Of a stretch of DNA of 64,000 bases, positions 43,756 to 55,872 are shown one piece after another; position 1 is the first letter of the stretch, and each line of letters starts with the position of its first letter. Under the pieces are notes generated by a model. It had not been told where the DNA came from, searched no databases, and saw only the letters and a list, made by a program, of their open reading frames with translations. Made by a program: the position numbers and the translations under genes. The stretch is from Hanleya hanleyi (taxonomy: Eukaryota; Mollusca; Polyplacophora; Lepidopleurida; Hanleyidae): contig JAVTVY010020624.1 in the NCBI GenBank assembly GCA_036873755.1, forward strand, positions 17,867 to 81,866, given 5' to 3'.

Positions 43756-43930
43756 GGCTGGTTCCGACTGTTCAGACGACCTAGCTAGATGTGACATTGC
43801 TTTCCTGGTAATCATCAGGTGATATATATACGTGCAGGTTGGTTCCGACTGTTCAGATGACTTAGATGTGACCGGTTTTTCTGGTAATCATTCACATGAT
43901 ATGTGTAGGGTTGGTTCCGACTGTACAGAC
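43756..43930. repeat. Tandem repeat of ~75-80 bp, two and a half units
   Basis: GGTTGGTTCCGACTGTTCAGA begins units at 43756, 43837 and 43909. The first two continue through GATGTGAC, CTGGTAATCAT and GTGATAT. It directly follows the CATATG repeat. Confidence 0.8.
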
Positions 43931-43984
43931 AAAATGACCAAAATGTTGATGAGAATATTTAACAGGACATACCAGTCGGCTTCA

Positions 43985-45785
43985 TAACATGAGGTTATCA
44001 GAATGACTCTTTTTTGGAATGTAATTGAAGGATAAAATGATAAAAAATTTGAGACAAGTGATTTATATCTGGGACAAGCAGAATGTCAAAAGTGGTTATC
44101 CATGGGAAACCACTTAAAAAAGTAAATTTAGAGCCCTGATGTAACAGTCTCGATTCCTCCATCACATCAAAATTTGCTTGTGAATATTAAGGTAAAGGTT
44201 ACGAGTGCTATATTGATAAATACTCGACTGATTGTGCCCATACTCCACATGCATGTTCTGTGAGGGATGTTGCAGAATGGCTGCATTCCCTGAAAATTAA
44301 AACAGCTTAATTATCTAATTGTAACATATACTATGATTTTATGCTGAGGCATTCATTTGGATTGCTATATTAATAAATACCTGACCGATTGTGCCTATAT
44401 ACTTAATTATCTTGCGTATCATTTTGGATGTTCTGAGTGGGATGTTTCAGAATAGCTGCATTCTGTGAATTTTAATTAGCTAATTAAGTGGCAAAATATG
44501 CTACGATTTAAGGTTAAGGCAATCGTTGCAGGCTCGTCTTTCAGATCCATGGGTAAAATTGACTATATTCATGCTGTTTAATTGGATCTTATGTGGTTTA
44601 CAACATGAACCTTACAGGGACACTTACTCAAATCATTTCAGTGTTTTATTAGGGATTTGTTCAGTGCTATCAGCAAAATTGCGAGCCCGAATGTCTGCCC
44701 CAGGTTAAATATATACAGCAGCGCATGCCGTTTCACCCCTTGACATGCTTGAGCCAGCAAAATTCCCATGGTGATATAAAAATGAGAATGGCCTAAATGT
44801 GCTGAAAATATTTAAAGATGTAATCAGTCTCAAATCTAGGCTGAAATCGATGCCTCTCAAACTCCGCAAAAGTGACAGATGTTACAACAGGTACAAAATG
44901 AAACTCATTTGACCACAACAAAACTAAACTTGTTTTCACCATCCACTATTCATTAAATAGAAGAAATTAGTCTTTAAAAATAACAGCATGGCATGTCAAC
45001 AAGCATACATGCATGGTGCATTCTACGTGTTCTACCAACATATGCTATGCGACATTACCAAACATAAGGCACGAGCCGGGACGTTGTCCCATGGCTGCAG
45101 CTCTTCAGCATTCAGATTCATGAGCGTTGCTACGTCACTCGTACGTCACACAGTGACAGCATTTCCCTCTTCGCGTACAACACACACTCAATGGCGAAAC
45201 AGTAAACCCGTCGATGCGGGCAGAGTTTCAAATTTCTTCGACAAGATATATTCATTGCATTCGTTGTATACTATCATCAAATATAAATCATATGATGCTT
45301 CAGTAATCTTCCCTGCTAAAAAATGCATGGGGCGGAGTTTAAAAAATCCATGGATTTTGAGGCTGATTACATCTTTAACATCACTAAGTTACCGGATTCA
45401 TACATGTATATTGAGGTTATTAGAAAGACAACTTTTTGAGACCAATATGGAATGTAATTGAAGGATAAAATGATTAAAAAAATGATTCATATCCAGAATG
45501 TCAAAAGTGGTTGTCCATTTAAACTTCGAGCCTTGATGTACAATCCCGAGTCCTCCATTACATCAAAAGTTTGCTGGTGAATATTAAGGTAATGGTTAAG
45601 GGTGCTATAGTGATAAATAGTCGTCTGATTGCGGCCATAGTTGTCTTACTGTAGAGGGTATTCTTAATGTAGGTGGTTGTCCATAGGATTCACCACTTGA
45701 AAAAGTAAATTTCGAGCCCTGATGTACAGTCCCCCCAAGTCCTCCAATACATCATCTGTTGTGCTGGTGAATATCGACGCATATT
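43985..45785. repeat. Two-and-a-half copies of a ~270-bp dispersed repeat
   Basis: 43988-44265 and 45410-45650 align in order (GGAATGTAATTGAAGGATAAA, AGAATGTCAAAAGTGGTT, GAATATTAAGGTAA, ATTGATAAATA...CTGATTG). A third partial copy is at 45665-45780 (TTCGAGCCCTGATGTACAGT, CTGGTGAATAT). Weakly related sequence lies at 44345-44480. Between the copies, 44480-45400 has no recognised gene. Confidence 0.75.
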
Positions 45786-48775
45786 GGCTTCAAGTTTGCT
45801 ATTTACAAATTTGTTAAAAGTGTATATACCCGGTACTTATATGTAGTGAATCGCTTTGTAGCAAAACCAATTGCTAAACATATTGAACTACAGCCATTCT
45901 GCATTTGTGAATTTGTCATGATTACCAGGCCACCTGAATATTGTAACAGAACTTCAACCAGTGACAAAATGGTGATGACACTATATGTATTAACTGTGTT
46001 AAAATAGGGGCCTACATGTAATTTTAAACATGTCAAAAATGTGATTACATTCTCAGGTCTAAAACATGTTACTTATGGCATTTGTGTTACTTAATTTTGT
46101 TTGCATGACTAAGTGAAAAACTGGATCACATGTGCATACTGAGATGCAGGCGTTTTCTGTCCAAGAGTAAAGACAGTTCAAATTCCATTGCTTTTCTGGA
46201 AGTCTGGAGTTCCACTATCTTTGTGGACACAGAATTGAAAGTCCCAAGTTCCGCTAACTTTCTGCACAAAATAAAATGCGGATCCAAGAATGGAAAACCA
46301 GATATCTGCAAAATGCGCATGCAGACAATTGCATGAATTCCAGAGAGAAAGATTCTGGAAATTGCATGACCTTTCCGCAGAATTCCGCAAATTTAACAAT
46401 GATCTCCATGAAATGTCTGCGGAAATCCAGATTGTAGTGCAATTCTGACAGCTCTAGGTAGGCGCTCGAGTAGGGGGACAAAATGTGGACTGGGTAACAT
46501 AGTTAACAGTGCAATTTAAAAAGAGCAAATGACATTTCCAATAACTTTAAAATTGAGCTTGGTTCATGGCATGATAGATCAATATTTGTCAATGTAATAT
46601 TTTGTATTTGCACATATCCGCGTTTAAGGCAACATTTTCTATTGTATATGCCAACTTGAATGATGTTATTTATAAATCGTATTTACATGTAGCCTAATGT
46701 CCTTTGTTATAAGTCATGACATCACAATACAATGTTGCTACATGCATGAGTGATGATATATGGTACATTAAACGCCCACTGGTGGACAGGGGCAAATACT
46801 CTTTTGGTTTGATTGGGCATTCCATCGTATTACAATGGGCACAGGTCATACAGAGTATGCCGTGCAACCCGTTCCCCCACACTGCCCTCTTACCGTGACA
46901 GTTTGGAAGCTTCTGTACGTATTGGGGCTGAAAAGATTATATTGGGCATTTTGTATAGTACTCTGTAAGCGATCTGGTTAATTTTGCCATCATAATTTAT
47001 TCAAAACTCAAAATGTTAATTATTAGTACATGGATAGAATCATAATAAAATGGATATATCTGTGCCCTCCACATTTTATCTTTTATGAATTCTAGAAGTT
47101 TGCAGGGTTACAAAACTATAAACTTTCTGCTAGCTATTTCGCTATACGTAAATGCGAAAAATCATTCATAGAATTTCGATTATATGCAAAAATCATGTAT
47201 AGAACTTTAAAAGCTCTATTTTGAAATTTTCACAAAATGTAGGCCAATATATTGTCGGTATAAAAAAGAAAAAGGTTTTCGAAAAAGCCCAATCTGTTAA
47301 TGGGGATAGCCATGCAGCCATGCTAGGCGGTGCTAGTGCTCCAACAGGTAAAGAGACGTGGCGTCATAAAACGAACAATTATAGCGTCGTTACATTATGA
47401 CGTTGCCTTTGTGACGTCCAGAAAAACAACATGCGCATGCGACATTTATTTCTTGGTACAGCGGCCAAGGCGTGCAGTTCGACCTGGCAAACCCCATTAA
47501 CACATAGCCCCGGTTCCCTGTACCAAGAACGGTATATAGCACATAATATATATAGGTGCTTTCAAAGGAAATGCTATTATCGAAAATCCTTTGAAAAATA
47601 ATATACTTTTCATAGTTTGAAATTTGAATTTAGATATTATTGGCCCATGTGGTATTTTATTTATATGCCATAGACCAAATAAATAGGCCCTACCAGTGTT
47701 TAAATAAATTATTGCAAGATATGTCAACATTATGGGATTTAATTAAATCATCGAGAGCTCAAATATTGATGAAAAAAAAAAATTATTTTTCCAAAATCAT
47801 GAAAATGTAGCTGCCATGCAAGTCTACGGTACGGTAACAGTAGTCCAACCGTAACTTCTGTATTTGCAGATTTAATTTTAAAACTTGTGTTGCACATCAA
47901 ACTTCATGGTGAACAGTTTGGGATAGAGCCTAAGATAACTTTGAATATAGACCAATGTACGGACGTTGTTCGAGTTTCCATATCTGCATCAGGAGATCGA
48001 TGTGAAGAAAGTGGCAATAAATCCCACGTAGCGGTATAGTAATTTATGAATGGTCCCTTATCTGAAGTCCATCTCGTACTCGCAGTTTTCAATACACGCA
48101 TGTCATTCGCAACTTCTCGGGGATCTCCGGTTTGAGATGTCCCTCGAAGGCCATTGACGCCATATTGGACTAGAGCGTGGTCACGTGTGTTTCGGTCTGT
48201 CAGGGAACTGTCAGTGACGTCACGGGAATTATATCTTGGCAATACGTGGCGTGTGTACCATTTAAACTGATGGTTTTCTATTGAAACGTGCTTTGAATGA
48301 AAAGAATAAACAGTTTTTAGAATATCTGACGTAAATCAGAGACTCGCAGGGAAATATTTGCTGGTCGGGGATTAAGGCTTCCGCGAGAGTGATTGGGCTT
48401 CGGAGCCGCGTCACATCTGGAGATTCATAGGAAATTCATGTTGTCGTCTCCCGAGCGTAGAATCAGTCCCCTTCGTAGATTTCAGCTCGGGAGTTCCGAA
48501 TGACGCATATGTGTACGAAATAGTTCTTTCCGTAGTTCTTTTCATCCCCAATATACGATAAGTGCTTTCAACAATCGATTGGGATATCAGTTCTCCCAAC
48601 GAGCTCAAATTTTATACAGCAAATCTACATTTATTCAGTCTTGCTGGACGTTTTCGGCGCCGCCATTTGCATCGAGTTGTTGGGATCACGTGACCGGCCT
48701 GGCCGGGGATTCCCCTGCAGTGCTCGCTGCCGTGTTGCTCGAAGAAGCCTGCCTTGAACTGCTTGAGAGCAGGAG
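45786..48775. other. No gene seen
   Basis: Only short open frames occur, including two minus-strand frames at 46178-46481 over a stretch rich in GGAAATT/CCGCAGAATTCCGC words and one at 47904-48242. None has a recognisable domain or splice context. Confidence 0.4.
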
Positions 48776-49190
48776 CTATTTCGTGCGACTTAGGCTTCCA
48801 TTTGCTATACTAAGAAATGGGGATATTGAGCCTTTGAATGGCTTTTCATCAGTATGAGTTTTGTCATGTTGCTTAAGGTTTCCACTCTGTACACAGCTGA
48901 ATGGGCACAGTGGACATTTATATGGCTTTTCACCAGTACGAGTTCTTTCGTGACGCTTTAGGTGTGCGCGTGATTTAGAGCTATAGAGATAATATGAGCT
49001 TTTATATGGTATATCTCCAGTGTGCATTGTTTCGTGAATCTTTACACAACAGCTGCTTACACACCAATATACCCCTTTCGCTTTGTTGTCACTTTCATGT
49101 GGGTGTAATTTAACAAGTGCTGACGGTGACTTGGGTGAGACATCTAGAATTATACTTGCAATGATGTACAAAAAATAATACTTCATATCA
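48776..49190 (-). pseudogene. ZNF fragment: pre-finger linker plus two fingers
   Basis: One frame reads SPSALVKLHPHESDNKAKGVYWC, then SSKSRAHLKRHERTRTGEKPYKC, then CPLCPFSCVQSGNLKQHDKTH, and loses the pattern after that. There is no DRPYPV block or acceptor upstream. The sequence at 49135-49260 repeats that at 5920-6030 and 13065-13150, so this unit is of the same type as units 1 and 12-13 kb. It is a relic. Confidence 0.75.
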
Positions 49191-49424
49191 GAAATAGCAC
49201 AGGTATATATCCTCCAATCATAAGAAACATGTGCACCAAGTTTCGTATCCGTCCACTGAAAGCTGACACTTGCAGCAAATTCTCGATGTACAGGTGTAGG
49301 CTTACATGTGCACTTCTGCTAAACAGAAAACCTTATCATTAGATTTGGACATTAGAGCACCCTAGCACCCCTGGGGTGGTGCCATAACTGCAAACCTTAG
49401 TGGAATACCAACCTCGCATATTAT

Positions 49425-49600
49425 TATTTTAATTCTTATTTATTTATATTTTATTTTGTTGAACCAAACACTTTATAATTTTTCAGAGATGGGACACCGA
49501 CATTGACGACGACATTCTCTCCCCCCTCTCAGAATCTCTATCCGTACTTCTAAAGGCGACACAAAACGAGTCCTTCTCTTATTTCAAAATTGTCTTCTAT
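49425..49600 (-). repeat. ZNF-unit 3'-flank block, copy 4
   Basis: This is the fourth copy of the block at 45-235, downstream on the minus strand of the second gene's array. It is followed by an internal duplicate of CGCCTTTTGTGTGAGTTATT (49610-49660). Confidence 0.6.
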
Positions 49601-50906
49601 GACTGACGATCGCCTTTTGTGTGAGTTATTTCATGTCTCTCGCCTTTTGTGTGAGTTATTTCATGTCTCTTGAGGGTTTTCCTGCTGGCAACAATAAACT
49701 TTATAACAGTAGGAGTTTCAGCATGCTCCTTCAGGATTCTATTTAGTGTACGACTATAAGGACATATTCAGCATTTGAGCGGCTTCTCGCCAGTATGAGT
49801 TCTTTCATGCTGCTTTAGGTTTCTATTTGTTATAGTGTTGTACGGGCATATTGAGCATTAATGTTTTCTCACCAGTATGAGTGAGTTCATGTCGTTTCAG
49901 GCTTTCATTTTTTTGTTCAGCTATACGGGAATATTGAGCATCTGAATGGCTTTCCACCAGTATGAGTTATTTCATATTGCCTTGGGTCTCCACTGTCCAG
50001 CTGAATGAGCAAAGTGAACATTTGATTGGCTTCTCTCCATTATGAGAGCGTTCATTCCGTTTCAGGTTTCCAAGTATTGCCCAGTTGTATGGGCACCGTG
50101 AATGAGCAAAGTGAACATTTGAATGGCTTCTCTCCATTATGAGAGCGTTCATTCCGTTTCAGGTTTCCAATTATTGTCCAGTTGTATGGGCACCGTAAGC
50201 ATTAGAACGGGTTTTCACCAGTATGACTTCTTTCGTGCTGCCATAGTTGTCCACTCTGTTTACAACTGAATAAGCACAATGGATATTTGAATGCCTTTTC
50301 ACCAGTAGGAGTTCTTTCATGTTCCCTTAGGTGTCCACTCCGTGTGCAGCTGAATGGGCACAGTTGATATTTGAATGGCTCTTTACCAGTATGATTCATT
50401 TCATGCTGCCTTAAGCTTCCTCTATTATGCTGCTGTAAGGGCATATCGAGCATTTGAATGGCTTTTCACCAGTGTGAGTTCTTTCATTTTGCCCTAGGTG
50501 TCCACTCCGTGTGCAGCTGAATGGGCACAGTTGATATTTGAATGGCTTTTCACCAGAATGATTCATTTCATGCTGCCTTAAGCTTCCTCTTATATGCTGC
50601 TGTAAGGCATATTGAGCATTTGAATGGCTTTTCACCAGTATGAGACCATTCATGTCGTTTGAGGCTTCCACAACTTACATGTCTCTTGAGGGGTTTTCTC
50701 CCGGCAACAATGAACATTTTTATAGCTTGATACCAGTATGAGTTTCGTCATGCTCTTTCCGGATTCTATTTAGTGTACGGCTATAAGGACATATTCAACA
50801 TCGACTTCTCACCAGTATGGGTTCTTTCATTAATCATTAATGTATTCTCACCAGTATGTGTGAGTTCATGTCGTTTCAGGCTTCCATTTTGTGTGCAGCT
50901 ATACGG
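49601..50906 (-). pseudogene. Decayed finger tail of the second ZNF gene
   Basis: Many minus-strand fingers lie in three frames. Two local duplications are visible. One is 97 bp (about 50004-50100 and 50101-50197), which shifts the frame. The other is ~167 bp, or two fingers (about 50331-50440 and 50498-50612). These show how the array grew and then lost its frame. It lies beyond the TGA at 50907-50909. Confidence 0.75.
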
Positions 50907-52071
50907 TCATATTGAGCATCTGAATGGCTTTTCACCAGTATGAGTTCTTTCATGTCGCCTTAGGTCTCCACTCTGTTTACAGCTGAATGAGCACAGTGGA
51001 CATTTGAATGGCTTTTCACCAGTATGAGTTCTTTCATGTTGCCTTAGGTTTACACTCCGATTACAGCTGAATGGGCACAGTGGACATTTGAATGGCTTTT
51101 CACCAGTATGAGTTCTTTCATGTTCTCTTAGGTGTCCATTCTGTTTACAGCTCAAAGGGCACAGTGGACATTTGAATGGCTTTTCACCAGTATGAGTCAT
51201 TTCATGTAGTTTCAGTTTTCCGCCTGTTATACTGCTATACGGGCATATTGAACATTTGAATGGCTTTTCACCAGTATGAGTTCTTACATGTTGTCTTAGG
51301 TTTCCACTCTCTTTACAGCTGAATGAACACAATGGACATTTGAATGGCTTCTCACCAGTATGAGAGAGTTTATGTCGTTTCAGGTGTCCAGCTGTTGTAC
51401 AGCTATACGGGCATAGTGAGCATTTGAATGACTTTTCACTAGTATGAGTTATTTCATGCTGCTTTAAGCTTCCTTTTCTTGTAGTGCTATATGGGCATAT
51501 CGAGCATTTGAATGGCTTTTTACCAGTATGAGCTCTTTCATGTTCCCTTAGGTGTCCACTGTTCACAGCTGAATGAGCACAGTGGACATTTGAATGGCTT
51601 TTCACCGGTATGAGTCATTTCATGTAGTTTCAGTTTTCCACCTGTTATACTGCTATATGAGCATATTGAACATTTGAATGGCTTTTCACCAGTATGCGTT
51701 CTTTCATGTTGCCTTAGGTTTCCACTCTCTTTACAGCTGAATGAGCACAGTGGACAATTGAATGGCTTCTTATCAGTACGAGTTTGTTCATGCTGCTTTA
51801 GGTGCCCACAGCAATATGCCCTTTTTGCTTTGTTGCCACTTCCATGTGGGTGTAATTTAACACGTGCTGACGGTGACATGGGTGAGACTTCTCTGGATTC
51901 TACGATGTCTCTCTTTGTTTCAGATTGATCAGTAGCTGATTCCCGAATATGTGCAATGTTTATCGCAGTATTGCTCCTCAATTTGTGATTAACCTGGTAC
52001 AAGGTCACTGGATAAGGGCTGTCTGGTCCCATGGTCATCTTGTCAGCCGCGGTATAGTTGTCTGAATTATC
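50907..52071 (-). pseudogene. Second ZNF gene, exon B, frameshifted
   Basis: It starts at 52071 after the same TTTTAG acceptor as the main gene and carries PDSPYPVTLYQVNHKLRSN and the linker up to fingers [21 protein letters not shown] and CSICSYSSITGGKLKLHEMTH. In the third finger a 2-bp loss (CAGAGTGGA to CAGTGGA, near 51562) shifts the frame, which then ends at 51538. The array resumes in another frame (51605 down to 50907) with seven good fingers. It stops at TGA where a finger's second cysteine belongs, as in the main gene. Its only upstream exon A copies (53721-53992, 57880-58152) are also broken, so it is probably a pseudogene of recent age. Confidence 0.82.
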
Positions 52072-52764
52072 CTAAAACAAGGAACCAACCAATAATCAGA
52101 CATCCTCAGATATATCAGTTAGATATTGTTAAAGCTCAGACTTCAAAGTCGCAAAAAAACAGCATCAACTGACTTTTCAAATTGTTTTCGTCTTTTTTTT
52201 TGGGGGGGGGGCTTTTTCTTGTGCATTATAGCATGGAGTTTTTAATATATGCAAAATATGACACCTAAATATCCAAAATAATCTTACAATGTTATAGCAC
52301 GGCAGATATGGCGACTGTGAAAATATTATATTCGTTTTGGTTCAAGGTGTCATATTTTAGACCATAAACAAATCCATCCTAAAATGTATACGAAAAGTCA
52401 AAAACAGACAAAACCCCAATTTCAAACTTCAGTCGACGCTATTTTATGTCACTTTAGACTGTGAGCATCAACAAAATCAAACTTGGGTATTTTCTTTGAA
52501 CATAACAGTTACAAAAATATTTTTTTTACTTTATTAACACCGTATTAGCACATTTAAATAGCATACGACAAGAAGACGTGTGGAGAAATAGCCAGGTTTC
52601 TAATATGTGTAGCGTGCCAGAAATGTCGTTGTGATGTCGCCGCAACTGACACGTGCTGTGAGTACTGAGATATTGAATAACATTAGAGCTATTTATCAGC
52701 TGTTGTTTTAGCTGTCAAAACACGTGTTGTGGAAATAAGTCTTGAGGGAGGTTTTTTTTTCATA

Positions 52765-53147
52765 CACTGTAAACTTAGGTGTTAACTTACTGAACTCCTT
52801 ACTGGATGCGTAATTGTGTTCAAATTGTTAACTTTCATGTTCAATTTGTTAACTTCCATGTTCAATTTTGAACGTTAACATTCAAACCATTAACGCAGGT
52901 ATTCAAACCCAGAATGCATTATTGAACAACTTTAACACATATATTCAAAGTTTGAACAATAGCATTCTAAGCTCTAACAGAAGTGTTTGTAACTTTAACA
53001 CGCAATACCGGCGTTAATGGTTTGAATGCTCGAGTTCAAAATTGAACATGAACATGATGAACTTAACAATATGAACAAAATTACATGTACGCGTTCAATA
53101 ATTGTTACAATTTAGCCGTTAATAAGATAACACCTAAGTTTACAGTG
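52765..53147. mobile_element. 383-bp MITE with TA target, copy 1
   Basis: The ends are CACTGTAAACTTAGGTGTTA and its inverse with TA on both sides. The interior is rich in inverted TTCAAAATTGAAC / CATTCAAACCATTAACG words. It is the clean form of the element at 18776-20289, at the same place in the ZNF intron, so it was present before that gene duplicated. Confidence 0.8.
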
Positions 53148-53720
53148 TATGCTACCCTATCTGCTCCATTGTTCACATGATCTTCCTAGTGATCATGGTG
53201 AATCGTCTCATATATGTAGCATCCTACATCTTAAAACATGCATGTATGGGATTACACACTAAATACTGGAGTGTTACAGTTAACACCTTAACGGTATCAG
53301 CAATTATTGATCGTCAAGGATTTGGAAGTCACTTTCATAGTTTCAACGTTGAAAACTAGTAACCATGACACTTGACAAACAAATCGCGGAATACTTTGTG
53401 TACGAAAGTTGTCTAAGATGAAGATTTCCAACATTTTGTTCATCGAGTTCGGAGCAGACACTCTTACAGGGTTAGCTACAACGCTTCCGTTTCAGGAGTG
53501 TACATAATATAATAACTAGGAATGACCATTTTAAATCACTTTGTAGCAATAAGGCATACCTGCATTGAGAACAACAGAATAAGTAAGGTTTCTATTCTTC
53601 TTTTTCACGAGTTATTTGAAATATACACATCTATCCTAAGAATATTTCACTTGAAGCAAAAGGATTCCGAAATAAGCTTATCTCTACATTGCTCAGAAAA
53701 TATGTTGAATCACAACTTAC

Positions 53721-53992
53721 TTGATTAAATGGTTTAGTTTCAACATGAGAATCAATGGTTGGATGTCCAGCCACGTCAAGCATGGTAGCAAGTTCCATTT
53801 TCGTCATAGTTGTTTCGAATTCCATACTTGTCGCTCCTGTCAAGGTAGTGGCAATTTCAGTTTTCATTTCCCACTGGATCTCTGCTTCTATTTTCTTGGG
53901 CAGATTTCATTTTGAATATCTGGAAATCTCATCCTGTATCATAAAGCGGTATCTTGATCATCAGGTTCCACTTTCATTGATAAATCTTCCAT
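53721..53992 (-). pseudogene. Broken ZNF exon A, copy 1
   Basis: It starts MEDLSMKVEPDDQD and ends SHVETKPFNQ before an intact GTAAGT donor. A one-base loss near 53943 and a TGA before N-L-P-K-K break the frame; it is 272 bp instead of 273. The nearest exon B is 50907-52071. Confidence 0.85.
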
Positions 53993-54151
53993 TTCTCGTC
54001 TTCATGAAATAGCTCGATACAGGAACTGTGTGAACATGAAGAAATAAAATGCAATGGGGGTCATTCAAAATCTTGACAAGTCAGCAATTGAATCTATCAA
54101 TGATGAGGATGATGAGGGCACTAACAATATGTAGATCAAGTGCGTCTTTGA

Positions 54152-54612
54152 GACCATCAAACCGATCCATTCAAAGCCCGTTCCTTCGCATTCACCAAAC
54201 GCTATATAGACGATCTTCTCGCTGTGGATAATCGCTATATAAATGACGCAGTGAAGGATATATATCCATCTTCACTGGATTTGAAGGAAACTACAGATAA
54301 TCCTACAGGCACATCATATTTAGACCTATATGTCTATAAAAATGAAGCGGGCCTTCTCTCTCGTCGACTGTGTGGCAACAGAGATGATTACAATTTCGAG
54401 ATCGTAAACTATCCCTTTCTGGACAGTAATATTTCACTGGGACATGCATATGGCGTATACATATCACGCCTAGTAGCATTTGCCATATGCTGTGTTAAAA
54501 TGTGACGATTTTAATCAACGTCACAAAACTTTGTTGCAGAAACTTATAAAACAGGGCTACACCACCAAGCGCCTCCACTCAAAAGTTTCTCAAATTTGGC
54601 GATACATATTGC
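54152..54612 (+). pseudogene. Reverse-transcriptase fragment with YIDD box, copy 1
   Basis: The plus frame reads TDPFKARSFAFTKRYIDDLL, then IYPSSLDLKETTDNPTGTSY, then R-D-D-Y-N-F-E-I-V-N-Y-P-F-L-D-S and AYGVYISRLVAFA. After a +1 shift near 54490 it continues DDFNQRHKTLLQKLIKQGY. YIDD is an RT catalytic box. The rest is like a reverse-transcriptase family I recall as common in invertebrate repeats, but its class is not certain. It is truncated on both sides and not functional. It lies in an insertion (about 54130-55075) absent from the paralogous upstream region of the main gene (22100). Confidence 0.7.
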
Positions 54613-54719
54613 ATGCGGATAGCAAAATACGAGCGTAGCGTGCAAGATCTATGGTGTTACGTTTCGTAACTAGTGTCTCATTCCGCTCAACACGGAGCTG
54701 GGGGCCGTATGAACCCATG

Positions 54720-55075
54720 CACTTCAATATCCTCATGCTACTCATATGAACAGTCACAATCAAAGCGTGACTGAAATACATCATTCTTTAGATGACGACT
54801 TTACAACGAATATTATGGATTAAGAATACTGATCAGCGATACGGATTTGATATTTTTGGAACATCATGATGTCTTGCCGGAAACATTGAAAACTGTTGAC
54901 TGCTTCTCTTTTGCAGGAAACAAGCCTATGTTTATGTATACTGTGACTGACTTTTTGAAATTGGTGCTAATACTGTTATATGGAATATGGAATAGGTCTT
55001 TGGATTATGGACGCGGATATTCTCTAATGGACGACGGCAGAATTATGAATGACGGAGTAGACGCTTGTAACTTGC
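54720..55075 (+). repeat. Fragment of a plus-oriented ZNF intron, copy 1
   Basis: This matches 30540-30895, part of the intron of the plus-strand ZNF gene. It stands next to the RT fragment in the insertion upstream of the broken exon A. Confidence 0.78.
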
Positions 55076-55800
55076 TTGACCAGAAAATTCACCCACTTGT
55101 CAATCTCAATACGAGGACGATATTGAAATAGGAAACACGTGAAAAAATATATATATATTTATATTCCTTTTGTATGAAATTTTAGTCAATGGGAATGTCA
55201 ATCGGGCCTAACCCAGTATAAGATGTCAATTTGATGCGAATTTTCAGCATTACCCTATATGGTCAAAGTAACGCTCAATATATATATATATATAATATTT
55301 GTTATACCGTCTGGAGATCTGTAGTCGCATACTTGCTCAGACAGCGCAATTTTTCTAAACGTTATGAATGGAAAGAAAGATCCTAATTAAAAATATATAA
55401 TATGACTCATTATTATTCAGTTATTTTTAATCTGTTTTTAAGAATGCCACCACAAGGCCTCTGGCGGATAATGAAAGCTAGCGTACTATGTGATAAATAA
55501 TCATGAGCTTGGAGAGTCATGTGACCTAGCACATAACAGCAATGACAGCGCGGTTTGTATCTCTGATCGCCAACTCCACAAGAATGACGTAAAGAACCGT
55601 GGCGGCGACGCGACTGTGCGTGGACAAGGTGGACAACAGACAGAGAAGATGTGGTTTGTGTGAGGTGGAAATATTCAATCCACGATACGCCAGGATGATA
55701 ACAAAACTCCAATGTGATATCAGAGAATTATTTTAGAGGTATATCCCACCAAAGCGGCCGTCAGGATATACATGCTCGTTCTGTTTGACGAAAATCGAAT

Positions 55801-55872
55801 GGTTGTATTGTGTAATGATTAGCACGCTTGACTCTGAATCCAGAGATCCGAGTTCAAATCTCGGTAGAACCT
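55801..55872 (+). tRNA. tRNA-Gln(CTG)-like gene, copy 1
   Basis: The 72 bases fold as a tRNA: acceptor GGTTGTA with TAGAACC, D arm GTGTAATGATTAGCAC, anticodon loop CTCTGAA (anticodon CTG), T arm CCGAG-TTCAAAT-CTCGG and discriminator T. The A and B boxes match tRNA-Gln. There is one mismatch in the acceptor stem (G5:G) and one in the anticodon stem (T:C), so it may be a weak gene or a young pseudogene. A T run (GTTTTAGTTTTTT) follows within about 15 bases as a possible Pol III stop. Confidence 0.78.
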
